A stretch of 64,000 bases of DNA from Desulfovibrio sp. A2 (GCF_000226255.1 NZ_AGFG01000054.1:14389-78388); one strand, 5' to 3'; shown: positions 9,333 through 18,625, counted from the stretch's first letter. The notes: generated from the letters alone by a model not told the origin. Program-made: numbers and translations.

Positions 9333-10682
9333 CTATCGCGCCCCCTTGGGGAACAGGATGACCCCCACCGTCTTGAGCACGATCTTCAGGTCGAGCAGGG
9401 GCGACATGTTCTTGATGTAGTACAGGTCGTACTCCAGCTTGTAGCGGGCGTCTTCCACCGATGCGCCGTAGGGGTAGCACACCTGCGCCCAGCCGGTGAC
9501 GCCCGGCTTCACGGTGTGGCGCACGTAGAAATAGGGGATGACCTTTTCCAGTTCGCGCACGAATTCCATGCGCTCGGGGCGCGGGCCGATGAGCGACATG
9601 TCGCCGCGCAGCACGTTCCACAGCTGGGGCAGTTCGTCGATGCGCACCTTGCGGATGAACTTGCCCACCTTGGTCACGCGGGTGTCGCCCTTCTGCGCCC
9701 ACACCGCGCCGTGCTTTTCCGCGTCCACGGTCATGGAGCGGAACTTCAGCACCGTGAATTCCTTTTCGTGCAGGCCCACGCGCTTCTGCCTGTAGATCAC
9801 CGGGCCGGGCGATTCCAGCCGGATGACGATGGCGGCAATGGCCATGATCGGCAGGGTAAGCACCAGCAGAACGAACGACGTCAGCACGTCGAACACCCGC
9901 TTCAGGCGCTGCATGGACCCCTGCGTGTTCAGGTTGAAGCCGTCTTCCATCAGCAGCCATTCGTCGCGGATGAGGCTGACGGGAATGCGCCCCACCACGT
10001 GCTCGTACAGGGTGCGGATGTCCACCACCATCAGGCCGCCCAGCTTGGCGCGCAGCAGTTCGCGGGCGATGTCCTCGTCCAGGGGAGCGTCGGGCAGCAT
10101 GATCAGCATGGTGGCGTCGTGGGCGCGGGCCACCCCCAGCGGGTCGTACGAGGGGCCAAGGCACGGCCCGGCGTCGGCGTCCATGCCGCCCTCGCCCACG
10201 TAGCCCAGGATTTCGGCGTTGGGCATGCTCTGCGCCAGCAGGCTGCGCACCTTGCCCGCGCGGTCCACGCCCACCAGCACCACCCGCTGCCGGGTGACGA
10301 ACCGCTTGCCGATGCGGTGCCACACCACGCGCCAGGCAAGACACAGGGCCACCACCAGCACCAGCAGCAGCACGAAGGTGGACCGGTCGAAGCGCCAGCT
10401 TTCGAAGGAATAGAAGGTGAAGCCGGTGGCGATGACCCCCAGCACGGAGGCCACGCCCACCCGGGCCACGGAATCGCGAAAGTCTTCCTCGCCCACCGAG
10501 TAGCAGTCGAGCACGTAGAACGACAGCAGGAAGAAGAAGGTGGTGAAGAACGAGGCGCCCGTGTAGTCGATGAGCACGCTGTACTCGTCGGGCAGCATGG
10601 TTTCGCCGACCACGTACAGCGCGATGAGGATGCACAGGGCGTCCAGCAGGCGGAACAGGCTGTTGCGGATATTGTCGTTCAC
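9333..10682 (-). CDS. Polyprenyl-phosphate hexose-1-phosphate transferase family sugar transferase
   Basis: A 449-aa membrane enzyme expected to load the first sugar-1-phosphate onto undecaprenyl phosphate for surface-glycan synthesis. Several transmembrane segments occupy the N-terminal 120 residues. A Rossmann-like CoA-binding_3 region follows (RVVLVGVDRAGKV and DIRTLYEHVVGRIPV). The C-terminal catalytic domain shows KRVFDVLTSF, SPGPVIYRQKRVG, LKFRSM, DELPQLWNVLRGDMSLIGPR and GVTGWAQV. It looks closest to the exopolysaccharide/PEP-CTERM-associated subgroup. The start is GTG at 10682 with GGGAGG 5 nt upstream; an ATG just before it is out of frame. The GT4 gene lies upstream on the same strand. 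Confidence 0.9.
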   Translation of the reverse strand: MNDNIRNSLFRLLDALCILIALYVVGETMLPDEYSVLIDYTGASFFTTFFFLLSFYVLDCYSVGEEDFRDSVARVGVASVLGVIATGFTFYSFESWRFDRSTFVLLLVLVVALCLAWRVVWHRIGKRFVTRQRVVLVGVDRAGKVRSLLAQSMPNAEILGYVGEGGMDADAGPCLGPSYDPLGVARAHDATMLIMLPDAPLDEDIARELLRAKLGGLMVVDIRTLYEHVVGRIPVSLIRDEWLLMEDGFNLNTQGSMQRLKRVFDVLTSFVLLVLTLPIMAIAAIVIRLESPGPVIYRQKRVGLHEKEFTVLKFRSMTVDAEKHGAVWAQKGDTRVTKVGKFIRKVRIDELPQLWNVLRGDMSLIGPRPERMEFVRELEKVIPYFYVRHTVKPGVTGWAQVCYPYGASVEDARYKLEYDLYYIKNMSPLLDLKIVLKTVGVILFPKGAR

Positions 10683-10809
10683 GCATTCCTCCCGGAATGG
10701 ATGGGAAATCTTTCGTGGCGGGGGCTGTTTTCATGCCCCGTGCGGTGTGGCGTGCGTCAGGTGGTCGGCCGTGGGTGGACGAGCCCCGCTGCGGAAGCCG
10801 ACCCGGCCC

Positions 10810-11931
10810 TTACGCCAGACGCATAACCCGCAGAATATGCTCGCTCACCTTGTCGGCGTCGAATTCCGTTTCCGCCAGCCGCCGTCCGGCCTGCCCCATG
10901 CGGGTGATCAGGGTGCGGTCCGTGATGAACCGCTCCATGGCGGCGGCCAGGGCCTTGGGGTCGCGCAGGGGCACGCGGAAGCCGTTCACCCCTTCCTCCA
11001 CCACTTCGCGGCAGCCGGGGGCGTCGGTGACCACGGCGGCGCGGCCCATGCTCATGCCTTCCATCACCGAGCAGGGGGTGCCTTCGCGCCACGAGGGCAG
11101 CACCACCACGCTGGCGTTGGCCACGAACGGCCGCACGTCACGGGTCTGGCCAAGATACTCTATGACCCCCTCGCGCGACCAGCCCTCCACCTCGTCCAGC
11201 GGCACGCTGCCCGGCCCGGTTTCCGGCGGGCCCAGCACGCGGAAGCTGGCGTCGGGGTACTTGGCCTTCAGCAGGCGCGCGGCGTCGGCGTATTCGCGCA
11301 GGCCCTTGGCCTCCAGCAGGCGGCCCACCAGCAGGAACGAGGGCGGGTCCAGCACCGGTTCGGCCTGGGCGAAGTGGTCCAGCGCGACGCCGGTGCCCCG
11401 GCACATGGCCACCGAGGTGCCATGCGGGATGATGTGGTTGTCCTCGAACACCCGGCGGTCTTCCATGTTCTGGAAGAACACCGTGCGCACGCAGGAAAGG
11501 GCCATGCGGTAGAGCAGGGCGGCCACCTTGGTCAGCACGCGCTTGACCGGGGTGTCCGCCTCGAACATGTAGCCGAGCCCGGTGATCATGGCGTAGCGGG
11601 CGGGCACGCGCGCCAGCGCCGCCGCCATGGCCCCGTAGATGACCGGCTTGATGGTGAAGCAGAAGGCCACGTCGGGTCGTTCCTGCCGGAAGACGCGGTA
11701 CAGCGCGGTGAAGGTGGCGGCGTCGCGCACTGGGTTCAGCCCCTTGCGGTCCAGCGGGTAGCCCGCCACGCGGGCCCCCATGGCCTCGAGCGCGGCGCGG
11801 CCCTCGGCGTCGATGTCGGCGTCGGGCACGATGCACAGCACTTCGTGGCCCAGCGAACGGAGCCTGCGGATGAGCACGCTCCAGAAATTGACCATGGCCC
11901 GGGCCTGATTGCCCAGAATGGCGACCTTCAT
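10810..11931 (-). CDS. Glycosyltransferase family 4 protein
   Basis: A 373-aa GT-B fold enzyme that likely adds a sugar to a lipid-linked oligosaccharide in the cytosol. The N-terminal domain starts MKVAILGNQARAMVNFWSVL. The C-terminal donor domain shows FLLVGRLLEAKGLREYADA and the E-x7-E type motif SWREGTPCSVMEGMSMGRAA followed by DAPGCREVV. It resembles PglA/WbpU-type N-acetylhexosaminyltransferases. It is upstream of the sugar transferase on the same strand with a gap of about 127 bp, and divergent from the WbpP-like epimerase that would supply UDP-GalNAc-type donors. Confidence 0.88.
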   Translation of the reverse strand: MKVAILGNQARAMVNFWSVLIRRLRSLGHEVLCIVPDADIDAEGRAALEAMGARVAGYPLDRKGLNPVRDAATFTALYRVFRQERPDVAFCFTIKPVIYGAMAAALARVPARYAMITGLGYMFEADTPVKRVLTKVAALLYRMALSCVRTVFFQNMEDRRVFEDNHIIPHGTSVAMCRGTGVALDHFAQAEPVLDPPSFLLVGRLLEAKGLREYADAARLLKAKYPDASFRVLGPPETGPGSVPLDEVEGWSREGVIEYLGQTRDVRPFVANASVVVLPSWREGTPCSVMEGMSMGRAAVVTDAPGCREVVEEGVNGFRVPLRDPKALAAAMERFITDRTLITRMGQAGRRLAETEFDADKVSEHILRVMRLA

Positions 11932-12278
11932 CTGATGCCTCGCTGGCTGCGCGCCCGGTTTGGGCCGGGCGCTGGTCCCGGCAGGGCGCCGGGGGGTGGT
12001 TCGTGCCGCGCGGCGCGGAACGCCGGGGCGGAAGAACGCGCACCTTGTAACAGGACGGCAGGTTGCTGAAAAGGGGGCCGGGGGCCGCGTGTCGCCGGGG
12101 CCTTGGGGGCCTGGTCCCGGCGCGCGGCTGGGGACGTCATCATCCTGCCGTCATTGGATCATGGCGGGAATGCCATTCACGTTCCGTGCCGTGCGGCGTG
12201 GCTCCTTTCCGCCTCTTTACAGGGTGGGGCGTTGGGAGTAGAAGCGCGCACGTTGCGGTGGTGCGCGGCGGTCCCGCC

Positions 12279-12353
12279 CGCGAGGCCGAGACATCACCCA
12301 AGCCGCGAGGCCGAGACATCACCCAAGCCGCGAGGCCGAGACATCACCGACCC
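12279..12353. repeat. Three tandem copies of a 25-bp unit
   Basis: The unit contains GAGGCCGAGACATCACCCAA. Copies start at 12279, 12304 and 12329. The first two are essentially identical and the third diverges in its last bases. It lies 46 bp upstream of the -35 element of the epimerase promoter. Confidence 0.9.
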
Positions 12354-12398
12354 GCAAGCCGGTTCCGCCTTGCCGGACCCCGGCCCGCAGCCCGTCCT

Positions 12399-12427
12399 TT
12401 GACGCCGCGCCCCCGCGCACGTACAAT
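12399..12427 (+). promoter_or_regulatory. Sigma70-type promoter of the epimerase gene
   Basis: TTGACG at 12399-12404, a 17-bp spacer and TACAAT at 12422-12427. Predicted transcription start is near 12434, giving a leader of about 40 nt before a GGGAGGA ribosome site. Confidence 0.75.
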
Positions 12428-12473
12428 ACCCGCTCCATCAGAAACCACCACTCCCTTGGGAGGATGATCCATC

Positions 12474-13499
<1,026 letters not shown>

Positions 13500-13559
13500 G
13501 CCGCCGTGCGTGCGGCGGGCGTTGCCCGCGCCCGCGCCGTTCGTCTGATTTGTCCCCCT

Positions 13560-13598
13560 CGCCCCGCCGCAGCCCCTGCGGCGGGGCGCTTTCTTTCG
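13560..13598 (+). terminator. Terminator after the epimerase gene
   Basis: A perfect 12-bp stem (13560-13571 with 13577-13588) followed by CTTTCTTTCG. Confidence 0.8.
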
Positions 13599-13660
13599 TC
13601 GCGGGGCCTGTTGCCTGGGGGGGCTTGCCTAATCCGGCCCGAAGGAGTATTTGGCGAAAC

Positions 13661-14017
13661 ATGCAAATGATTGCACCGGAACAGGTCGCCGCCCATCGCA
13701 AGCTCATCGAGGCGCAGGCGGACATCTTCAAGGCGCTGGGGCACCCCAGCCGCCTGCTGATGGTCGAGGAACTGACGCGCGGCGAACGCTGCGTGTGCGA
13801 GTTGCAGGCGCTGGTGGGGTCGGACGTGTCCACCGTGTCCAAGCACCTCGGCATCCTCAAGGGCGCGGGCGTGGTGCGCGACGAGAAGCGCGGGGCCAAC
13901 GTCTACTATTCGCTGGCCCTGGGGTGCGTGCGGTCGTTTCTGGATTGCACGGGGCACCACATCGACAACGCGGCCCACGATCTTGTCCGGCTGGTGGCGC
14001 TGCGGCCCAAGGGGTAG
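13661..14017 (+). CDS. ArsR/SmtB-family metal(loid)-responsive repressor
   Basis: A 118-aa winged-helix repressor. The core reads ADIFKALGHPSRLLMVEELT, then RCVCELQALVGSDVSTVSKH for the recognition region and RDEKRGANVYYSLA for the wing. The CVC pair at the start of the recognition helix matches the arsenite/antimonite site of ArsR (CVCDL). The likely signal is therefore As(III) or Sb(III), although other soft metals are possible. The start is the ATG at 13661, with GAAGGAG 13 nt upstream. GCAAATGATTGC overlaps the start codon and may be an autoregulatory site. The ArsP-like permease follows after a palindromic operator. Confidence 0.9.
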   Translation: MQMIAPEQVAAHRKLIEAQADIFKALGHPSRLLMVEELTRGERCVCELQALVGSDVSTVSKHLGILKGAGVVRDEKRGANVYYSLALGCVRSFLDCTGHHIDNAAHDLVRLVALRPKG

Positions 14018-14079
14018 GCGGCGGTAGCGCCCGCGCCGCCCGGGCACGGCGGGGTCACGAGCTTTTTTTTTGGAAACTT

Positions 14080-14109
14080 GATTTGCATATTATGCCAAAT
14101 GGGCAAATC
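14080..14109. promoter_or_regulatory. Candidate ArsR operator/promoter before the permease
   Basis: GATTTGC (14080-14086) and its inverse GCAAATC (14103-14109) flank a -10-like TATTAT (14088-14093). The layout would let a repressor block the permease promoter. The adjacent ArsR-family gene makes this a natural target. Confidence 0.55.
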
Positions 14110-14151
14110 AAAGAGTCCGGGGCGGCTGCCCCGCGGTAGAAGGACGAAGAC

Positions 14152-15585
14152 ATGGCTCACGAACACGACGACGGAGGATCGGGCGCGGCTGCTTCCGCAG
14201 TTCTCGAAGACATGTGGGACGGGCAGGAGGCGAACTCCGAGGCGGAGGGGGCGGTTTCCGGGGGATCGCCCGGCGGCAGGTCTTCGGGCTGCGCCTGCAT
14301 GGCGGGTGCGCCGTCCATGGCCGCCGGGGGCAGTGCGGCCGGGCTGCGACCGTTGCAGCCCTTTGCCCCGCAGCCCGCGTCCGGCGGTGGCGGCTGCGGG
14401 TGTTCCGCGCCTTCCGCGCCTGCCGGGGCGTTGGGCGCGGCGGGCGCAACGCTGACGCCCCTTGCCCCGCGCGCGTCCCTGTCCGGCATCGACGCCCCGA
14501 CGGGGGGCGGCTGCGGCTGCGCGGCATCCCCCGCCTCCTCCGACCTGCCCCTTGAACAGGAGCGCGCCGGGCTGGCGCGCCGTCTTGCCGCCATGGCCGT
14601 TGGCCTCGTGGCGTGGTGGGCGGTGTACCTGAATCTGCCCGCCGCCTCGCGCGCGCTGACCTACGACGTGCTGGGGCTGACGCCGTCCACGCATCTGGGC
14701 GAGGCGGTGGAGTTCTTTCTGTACGACACGCCCAAGGTGCTCATGCTGCTGGCGCTGGTGGTGTTCGGGATCGGGGTGGTGCGCTCGTTCTTCACGCCGC
14801 AGCGCACCCGGCGGTTGCTGGCCGGGCGCAACGAAGCCGTGGGCAACGTGCTGGCGGCCCTTCTGGGCGTGGTCACGCCGTTCTGCTCCTGCTCGGCGGT
14901 GCCGCTGTTCATCGGCTTCGTCTCCGCCGGGGTGCCGCTGGGGGTGACCTTCTCCTTCCTGGTGTCCGCGCCCATGATCAACGAAATCGCCGTGGTCATG
15001 CTGTATGGGCTGCTGGGCTGGAAGGTGGCCGCCCTGTACGCGGGCACCGGCCTGGCCATCGCCATCGTGTCCGGCTGGGTCATCGGGCGGATGGGCATGG
15101 AGCGCCACATCGAGAGCTGGGTGCTGCAGGTGCGGGCCGACGCCGAACAGCTTCCGTCCGTCGAGCACACCTGGTCTGGCCGCATCGACTACGGCGTGCA
15201 GGCCATGCGCGACATCGTGGGCAAGGTCTGGCCGTGGGTGGTGCTGGGCATTGCCGTGGGCGCGGGCATCCACGGCTACGTGCCCGAGGGCTTCATGGCC
15301 TCCATCATGGGCCGTGGCGCGTGGTGGGCCGTTCCGCTGGCCGTGGCCATCGGCATTCCCATGTATTCCAACGCGGCGGGGATGATTCCCGTGGTGCAGG
15401 CCCTGCTGGGCAAGGGCGCGGCGCTGGGTACGGTGCTGGCGTTCATGATGGCCGTCATCGCCCTCTCGCTGCCCGAGGCGGTGATGCTGCGCCGCGTGCT
15501 GAAGCCCCGGCTGGTGGCCGTGTTCTTCGGCGTGGTGGGGCTGGGCATCATGCTGGTGGGGTACCTGTTCAACGCACTGGTCTGA
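14152..15585 (+). CDS. ArsP-like permease with cysteine-rich N-terminus
   Basis: A 477-aa inner-membrane permease of the DUF318/ArsP (PF03773) family, which exports organoarsenicals or soft metals. After about 140 residues of low-complexity, cysteine-rich cytosolic sequence there are about eight transmembrane segments. The TPFCSCSAVPLFIGF motif carries the conserved Cys pair, followed by GVTFSFLVSAPMINEIA and AIGIPMYSNAAGMIP. The N-terminal region holds SSGCACMAG, GGGGCGCSAPSAPAG and GGGCGCAASP clusters that could bind metal; this is inference. The gene follows the ArsR-type regulator and the candidate operator, so metalloid induction is likely. Ribosome site: GAAGGACGAAGAC just upstream of the ATG. 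Confidence 0.88.
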   Translation: MAHEHDDGGSGAAASAVLEDMWDGQEANSEAEGAVSGGSPGGRSSGCACMAGAPSMAAGGSAAGLRPLQPFAPQPASGGGGCGCSAPSAPAGALGAAGATLTPLAPRASLSGIDAPTGGGCGCAASPASSDLPLEQERAGLARRLAAMAVGLVAWWAVYLNLPAASRALTYDVLGLTPSTHLGEAVEFFLYDTPKVLMLLALVVFGIGVVRSFFTPQRTRRLLAGRNEAVGNVLAALLGVVTPFCSCSAVPLFIGFVSAGVPLGVTFSFLVSAPMINEIAVVMLYGLLGWKVAALYAGTGLAIAIVSGWVIGRMGMERHIESWVLQVRADAEQLPSVEHTWSGRIDYGVQAMRDIVGKVWPWVVLGIAVGAGIHGYVPEGFMASIMGRGAWWAVPLAVAIGIPMYSNAAGMIPVVQALLGKGAALGTVLAFMMAVIALSLPEAVMLRRVLKPRLVAVFFGVVGLGIMLVGYLFNALV

Positions 15586-15671
15586 TCCGTACGTTTCGCG
15601 CGGCAAGGGCCGGGCAGCGGGCGTTCACCCCTGTTCCGGCCCCTGTCCTTGCGCCACGTTCAAAAACGGTG

Positions 15672-15712
15672 ACGGGCGCACGGCACACCCCCGGGGTGTG
15701 CCGTGCGCCCGT
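15672..15712 (+). terminator. Hairpin after the permease
   Basis: A near-perfect inverted repeat of about 19 bp per arm (15672-15712), downstream of the permease stop. It contains CGGCACACCCC and its complement. Confidence 0.7.
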
Positions 15713-15768
15713 ACTGCGTTTCCGCTCCCTCTCGCCGTCCGAGCGTTGGCAGAATGACGGCGAAAGGT

Positions 15769-15809
15769 GATTTTCCGGCCCCTAGCGCCAGCATCGGGGC
15801 CGGAAAATC
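15769..15809 (-). terminator. Convergent-gene terminator (TPR gene)
   Basis: A 14-bp perfect stem (15769-15782 with 15796-15809) whose arms begin and end with T or A runs. It lies between the convergent permease and TPR genes and may serve both. Confidence 0.6.
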
Positions 15810-15866
15810 GTATGGGGAGGGGAGTATCTTGCCGTGGCTGGCCGCGTGTGGGCGGCGTTGCCCCGG

Positions 15867-16427
15867 CTACCCGAGCAGGGCGTACATTTCGCGGGCGTCG
15901 GCGTGGTCGGGCGCGCGGTCGAGAATGGTCTCGAGTTCGGCCCGTGCCTCGTCCTTGCGGCCGAGGGAGATCAGGCACCCGGCCAGCGAGAAGCGCACGT
16001 TATCCTTTTCGGGGGAAAGTTCCAGGAACGCCCGCAGGTGGGCGACCACTTCGTCGATGCGGCCAAGGTGGTAGCCAAGGCGCAAGAGGCCGTTCATGGC
16101 CACCAGGTTGCCGGGGTTCATGCCCAGCGCGGCCACGAAGTGGTTGAAGGCCTCGGCGTGCGCGCCGGTTTCCATTTCCACCAGGCCCATGCCCGCCAGC
16201 GACTTGTCGTTGGCCTCGATGGCGGCCGCCTTGCGGTACAGTACCAGGGCCGAATCGAGGTTGCCGCGCTGCACGGCGATGGTGGCGAGGCCCAGGTACG
16301 GGTCCGGGTGCACGCCGTTGCTGCCGGCGGCCTTGCGGTAGTACTCCTCGGCCTTTTCAAGGTCACCCATGAAAAGGTAGCACTCGCCCAGTTCCTTGTT
16401 GATTTCGTAATCGAGATGGTTGCTCAT
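15867..16427 (-). CDS. Tetratricopeptide-repeat protein
   Basis: A 186-aa soluble protein made almost entirely of TPR units. Repeats are visible around GECYLFMGDLEKAEEYYRKA, PYLGLATIAVQRGNLDSALV, SLAGMGLVEMETGAHAEAFN, LLRLGYHLGRIDEVVAHL and CLISLGRKDEARAELETIL. The start is the ATG at 16427 with GGAGGGGAG upstream. The open frame to 16640 is not supported. TPRs act as protein-protein interaction scaffolds. No partner is evident, though the flagellar operon is divergent next to it. Confidence 0.88.
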   Translation of the reverse strand: MSNHLDYEINKELGECYLFMGDLEKAEEYYRKAAGSNGVHPDPYLGLATIAVQRGNLDSALVLYRKAAAIEANDKSLAGMGLVEMETGAHAEAFNHFVAALGMNPGNLVAMNGLLRLGYHLGRIDEVVAHLRAFLELSPEKDNVRFSLAGCLISLGRKDEARAELETILDRAPDHADAREMYALLG

Positions 16428-17025
16428 GTTCTCCCCTCCATGCCGTAAGGCATTTCGCTTCTGTGTCGCCCCGCGCTGCGCGGGGCGGGCGCCGAGCTGG
16501 CGGCGCCGGAGCGGTTCGCAGGATGGTTTCGCGAATGCTCCCGGTAAAGCTGTGCCCATGCCCTCCGTTAAGCACGATGCGTGCCATTGCTGGCGACGGA
16601 GTTTTCGTGGGCGCTGCGAACATAGCAAGCCCCATGCCATGCCACTTTTGCAGAACCTGCGCTGCGCCGCAATATATGAATATATAAGATGTATTTTTGA
16701 AGGTTAAGATGGCCGCCGGGTCTTCGCCGTGCGGGCCGCCATGCCCGGCGGGGGCACAAACCGCCGGTTTGCCGTCTCCACCCCCGTACGATGGGGGCAA
16801 AACCTGCCGCCGCCCGGCCCGTCGCACGATGGCCGGGCGGCGTCGTCATTCCGGCGGCGGCAGGAAGGGCGAAAACCGGATTTTTGCTGGCAATACGCTG
16901 AAACAAAAAATCTTCCTTCGGCTGGAACGTCTCTTGCTCAACCGGGGGTGCATCCACGGCCTGCATCGGCGGCCACCACCCCCTGCGCGGCGCACGCCCC
17001 AGGGGCGAACGGGGAGGAATCCCGC
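16428..17025. other. Divergent region between TPR gene and flgB
   Basis: About 600 bp without a supported gene. It includes an AT-rich island at about 16670-16710, unusual for this DNA, and GC-rich hairpins at about 16740-16860. I looked for a sigma54 or sigma28 flagellar promoter toward flgB and found no good match. Confidence 0.45.
16679..16707 (-). promoter_or_regulatory. Possible minus-strand promoter of the TPR gene
   Basis: On the minus strand, TTAACC (16702-16707), a 17-bp spacer and TATATT (16679-16684) lie in an AT-rich island. This would give a leader of about 240 nt. Confidence 0.35.
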
Positions 17026-17436
17026 ATGAAAAGCCTGTACGAACCGCATGTGAACCTTGTCGGCAAGGTCATGAACATGCAGCTCCAGCGTCAGAATGTC
17101 GTCATGAGCAACATCGCCAACGTCCGGACGCCCGGCTACAAGCCGCGCGAACTGGAGTTCGAGAAGCAGTTGCAGGCGGCGCTGAACCTGGACGCCAAGG
17201 GCCGGATGACCCGCACCGAGGATAACCACATGCCCGCCGTGTTCGACCCGGAAGGCTTCAACGCCGATTGGGACAAGGCGGCCAAGCCGCGCATCGTGCA
17301 CGGCGAAGACCGGGTCAACATCGACAAGGAAATGGCCAAGATGGCCAAGAACTCCATGCATTACACCGCCCTCTCCACCGTCATTCGCGGCAACTTCGAG
17401 GGCGTCAAGACCATCATACAGGAAGGGCAGAAGTAA
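17026..17436 (+). CDS. flgB: Flagellar basal-body rod protein FlgB
   Basis: A 136-aa proximal rod protein of the flagellar basal body, exported by the flagellar type III apparatus. The N-terminal rod motif NVVMSNIANVRTPGYKPREL and the C-terminal helical region are typical. The ATG at 17026 has GGGGAGGA upstream. It is the first gene of flgB-flgC-fliE-fliF-fliG-fliH-fliI, and its stop codon overlaps the flgC start by one base. Confidence 0.95.
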   Translation: MKSLYEPHVNLVGKVMNMQLQRQNVVMSNIANVRTPGYKPRELEFEKQLQAALNLDAKGRMTRTEDNHMPAVFDPEGFNADWDKAAKPRIVHGEDRVNIDKEMAKMAKNSMHYTALSTVIRGNFEGVKTIIQEGQK

Positions 17437-17873
17437 TGGACTTCATGACCGCCATCGATATCGGCGCCTCCGCCCTCAGTGCGGAACGCACGAACATGAA
17501 CATCATTTCCATGAACCTCGCCAACGTGAAGACCACCCGCACGGAGAACGGCGGGCCTTACCGTCGCAAGACCACCATCATGGCGGCGCAGGACGTGGAC
17601 GACCCCTTCTCCAAACACATGCAGGGCGCGCTGGACCGCGAGCTGAAAGGCGTGCGCGTGATGCACGTGGCCACCGACTCGCGCCCCATGAAGCGCGTGT
17701 ACGAACCCGGCCACCCCGACGCGGACCAGGACGGCTTCGTGGCCTACCCGGACATCAACGTGGTGGAGGAAATGGCCAACCTGATGACCGCCCAGCGCGG
17801 TTACGAGGCCAACGTGACCACCATCGACACCGTCAAGGCCATGTACACCAAGGCCTTGGAAATCAGCCGCTAG
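17436..17873 (+). CDS. flgC: Flagellar basal-body rod protein FlgC
   Basis: A 145-aa rod protein. The N-terminal MNIISMNLANVKTTRTENGG motif and the C-terminal EEMANLMTAQRGYEANVTTI motif are the signatures of the rod/hook family. It starts at the TAATG overlap with flgB, so the two are translationally coupled. Upstream AGGAAGGG serves as ribosome site. Confidence 0.95.
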   Translation: MDFMTAIDIGASALSAERTNMNIISMNLANVKTTRTENGGPYRRKTTIMAAQDVDDPFSKHMQGALDRELKGVRVMHVATDSRPMKRVYEPGHPDADQDGFVAYPDINVVEEMANLMTAQRGYEANVTTIDTVKAMYTKALEISR

Positions 17874-17900
17874 CATCCGGATGGTTCTTTCGCCGGCTGA

Positions 17901-17945
17901 CCGCGTCTGAGCGCGTCTGGGCGCATCTGGGCGCATCTGGGCGCG
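17901..17945. repeat. Tandem 10-bp repeats between flgC and fliE
   Basis: Four and a half head-to-tail units of GCGC(A/G)TCTGG with an exact 10-bp period, in the flgC-fliE spacer. Confidence 0.85.
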
Positions 17946-18056
17946 GCGCGGCACCGAGGTCACATGCGGAAAAAGCATGTTCCCTCGTGCCGATCACGCC
18001 CTCCTCGCCAGCCGACGAAACTCCGCATCCGGCAAGAACTTCAGGGAGACACGGCC

Positions 18057-18389
18057 ATGACCATCCAGGCGGTAGGGCTGAAGGCGTACTCCAACGCCCT
18101 CGGCAACTTCACCAAGGCCGAGCAGGCCACCCGCGCCACCGCGGCCCCCACGGCATCCGGCATTCAGGCCAAGTCGTTCACCAGCACGCTTTCCGAGTCG
18201 CTGACCAAGGTCAACGACATGCAGGCCGAAAAGGCCCAGATGATCCAGTCCTTCGCCGCCGGGGAAACCCAGAACGTGCATGAGCTGATGATCACCCTGC
18301 AGAAGGCCGGCCTTGCCGTGAGCATGACCTCCGCCGTGCGGAACAAGGTCATGGAGGCGTACAAGGAACTCAGTCGCATCCAATTCTAG
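18057..18389 (+). CDS. fliE: Flagellar hook-basal body protein FliE
   Basis: A 110-aa protein that joins the MS ring to the proximal rod. It shows FTSTLSESLTKVNDMQAEKA and the conserved C-terminus TLQKAGLAVSMTSAVRNKVM followed by AYKELSRIQF. The ATG at 18057 has AGGGAG upstream. The spacer before it carries 10-bp tandem repeats. Confidence 0.94.
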   Translation: MTIQAVGLKAYSNALGNFTKAEQATRATAAPTASGIQAKSFTSTLSESLTKVNDMQAEKAQMIQSFAAGETQNVHELMITLQKAGLAVSMTSAVRNKVMEAYKELSRIQF

Positions 18390-18518
18390 CGATCTGCCGA
18401 CCTTCCGCCCTGCGGCGTCGTCAGGCATCGCCCTTTACTCCGGTCACGTACAAGAAGAGTACGCTCCCTTCGTAAAAGGCTCGCCTTCCTCGCCGCAGAA
18501 CGGAAATCCGGCAGATCG
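18390..18518. repeat. Large imperfect inverted repeat between fliE and fliF
   Basis: Arm 18390-18417 pairs with arm 18491-18518 at 23 of 28 positions. The intervening 73 nt folds further, with CCCTTTAC against GTAAAAGG and a GTAC-AAGAAGA-GTAC tip. It could be a small non-autonomous element or a structured RNA in the operon transcript. It starts immediately after the fliE stop codon. Confidence 0.75.
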
Positions 18519-18625
18519 GGGCGCCCGGCAGGCGACGGAAAGCACTGAATGCCCCGGCCGGATAGCCGCTTCCGAAGAAGACGCGGCACGCCTCGCAGCC
18601 CAGAGACCACCCGGAGGAAGAACAC

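Larger units (their letters stand above)
11932..12473. other. Divergent intergenic region of the glycan locus
   Basis: A 542-bp region without a supported gene. It holds a triple 25-bp repeat (12279-12353) and a strong promoter for the epimerase (12399-12427). A 134-codon open frame (12063-12467) translates the repeats into Arg/Pro-rich low-complexity sequence and is judged non-coding. Confidence 0.6.

Noticed and set aside
12063..12467. A 134-codon plus-strand frame before the epimerase gene
   Set aside because: It reads through the 25-bp repeats and the promoter, has no ribosome site, and translates to Arg/Pro low complexity.
16735..16900. Possible c-di-GMP riboswitch before flgB, suggested by a GGGGGCAAAACC segment
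   Set aside because: The surrounding hairpins do not match the two-stem GEMM layout and its conserved joining sequences.
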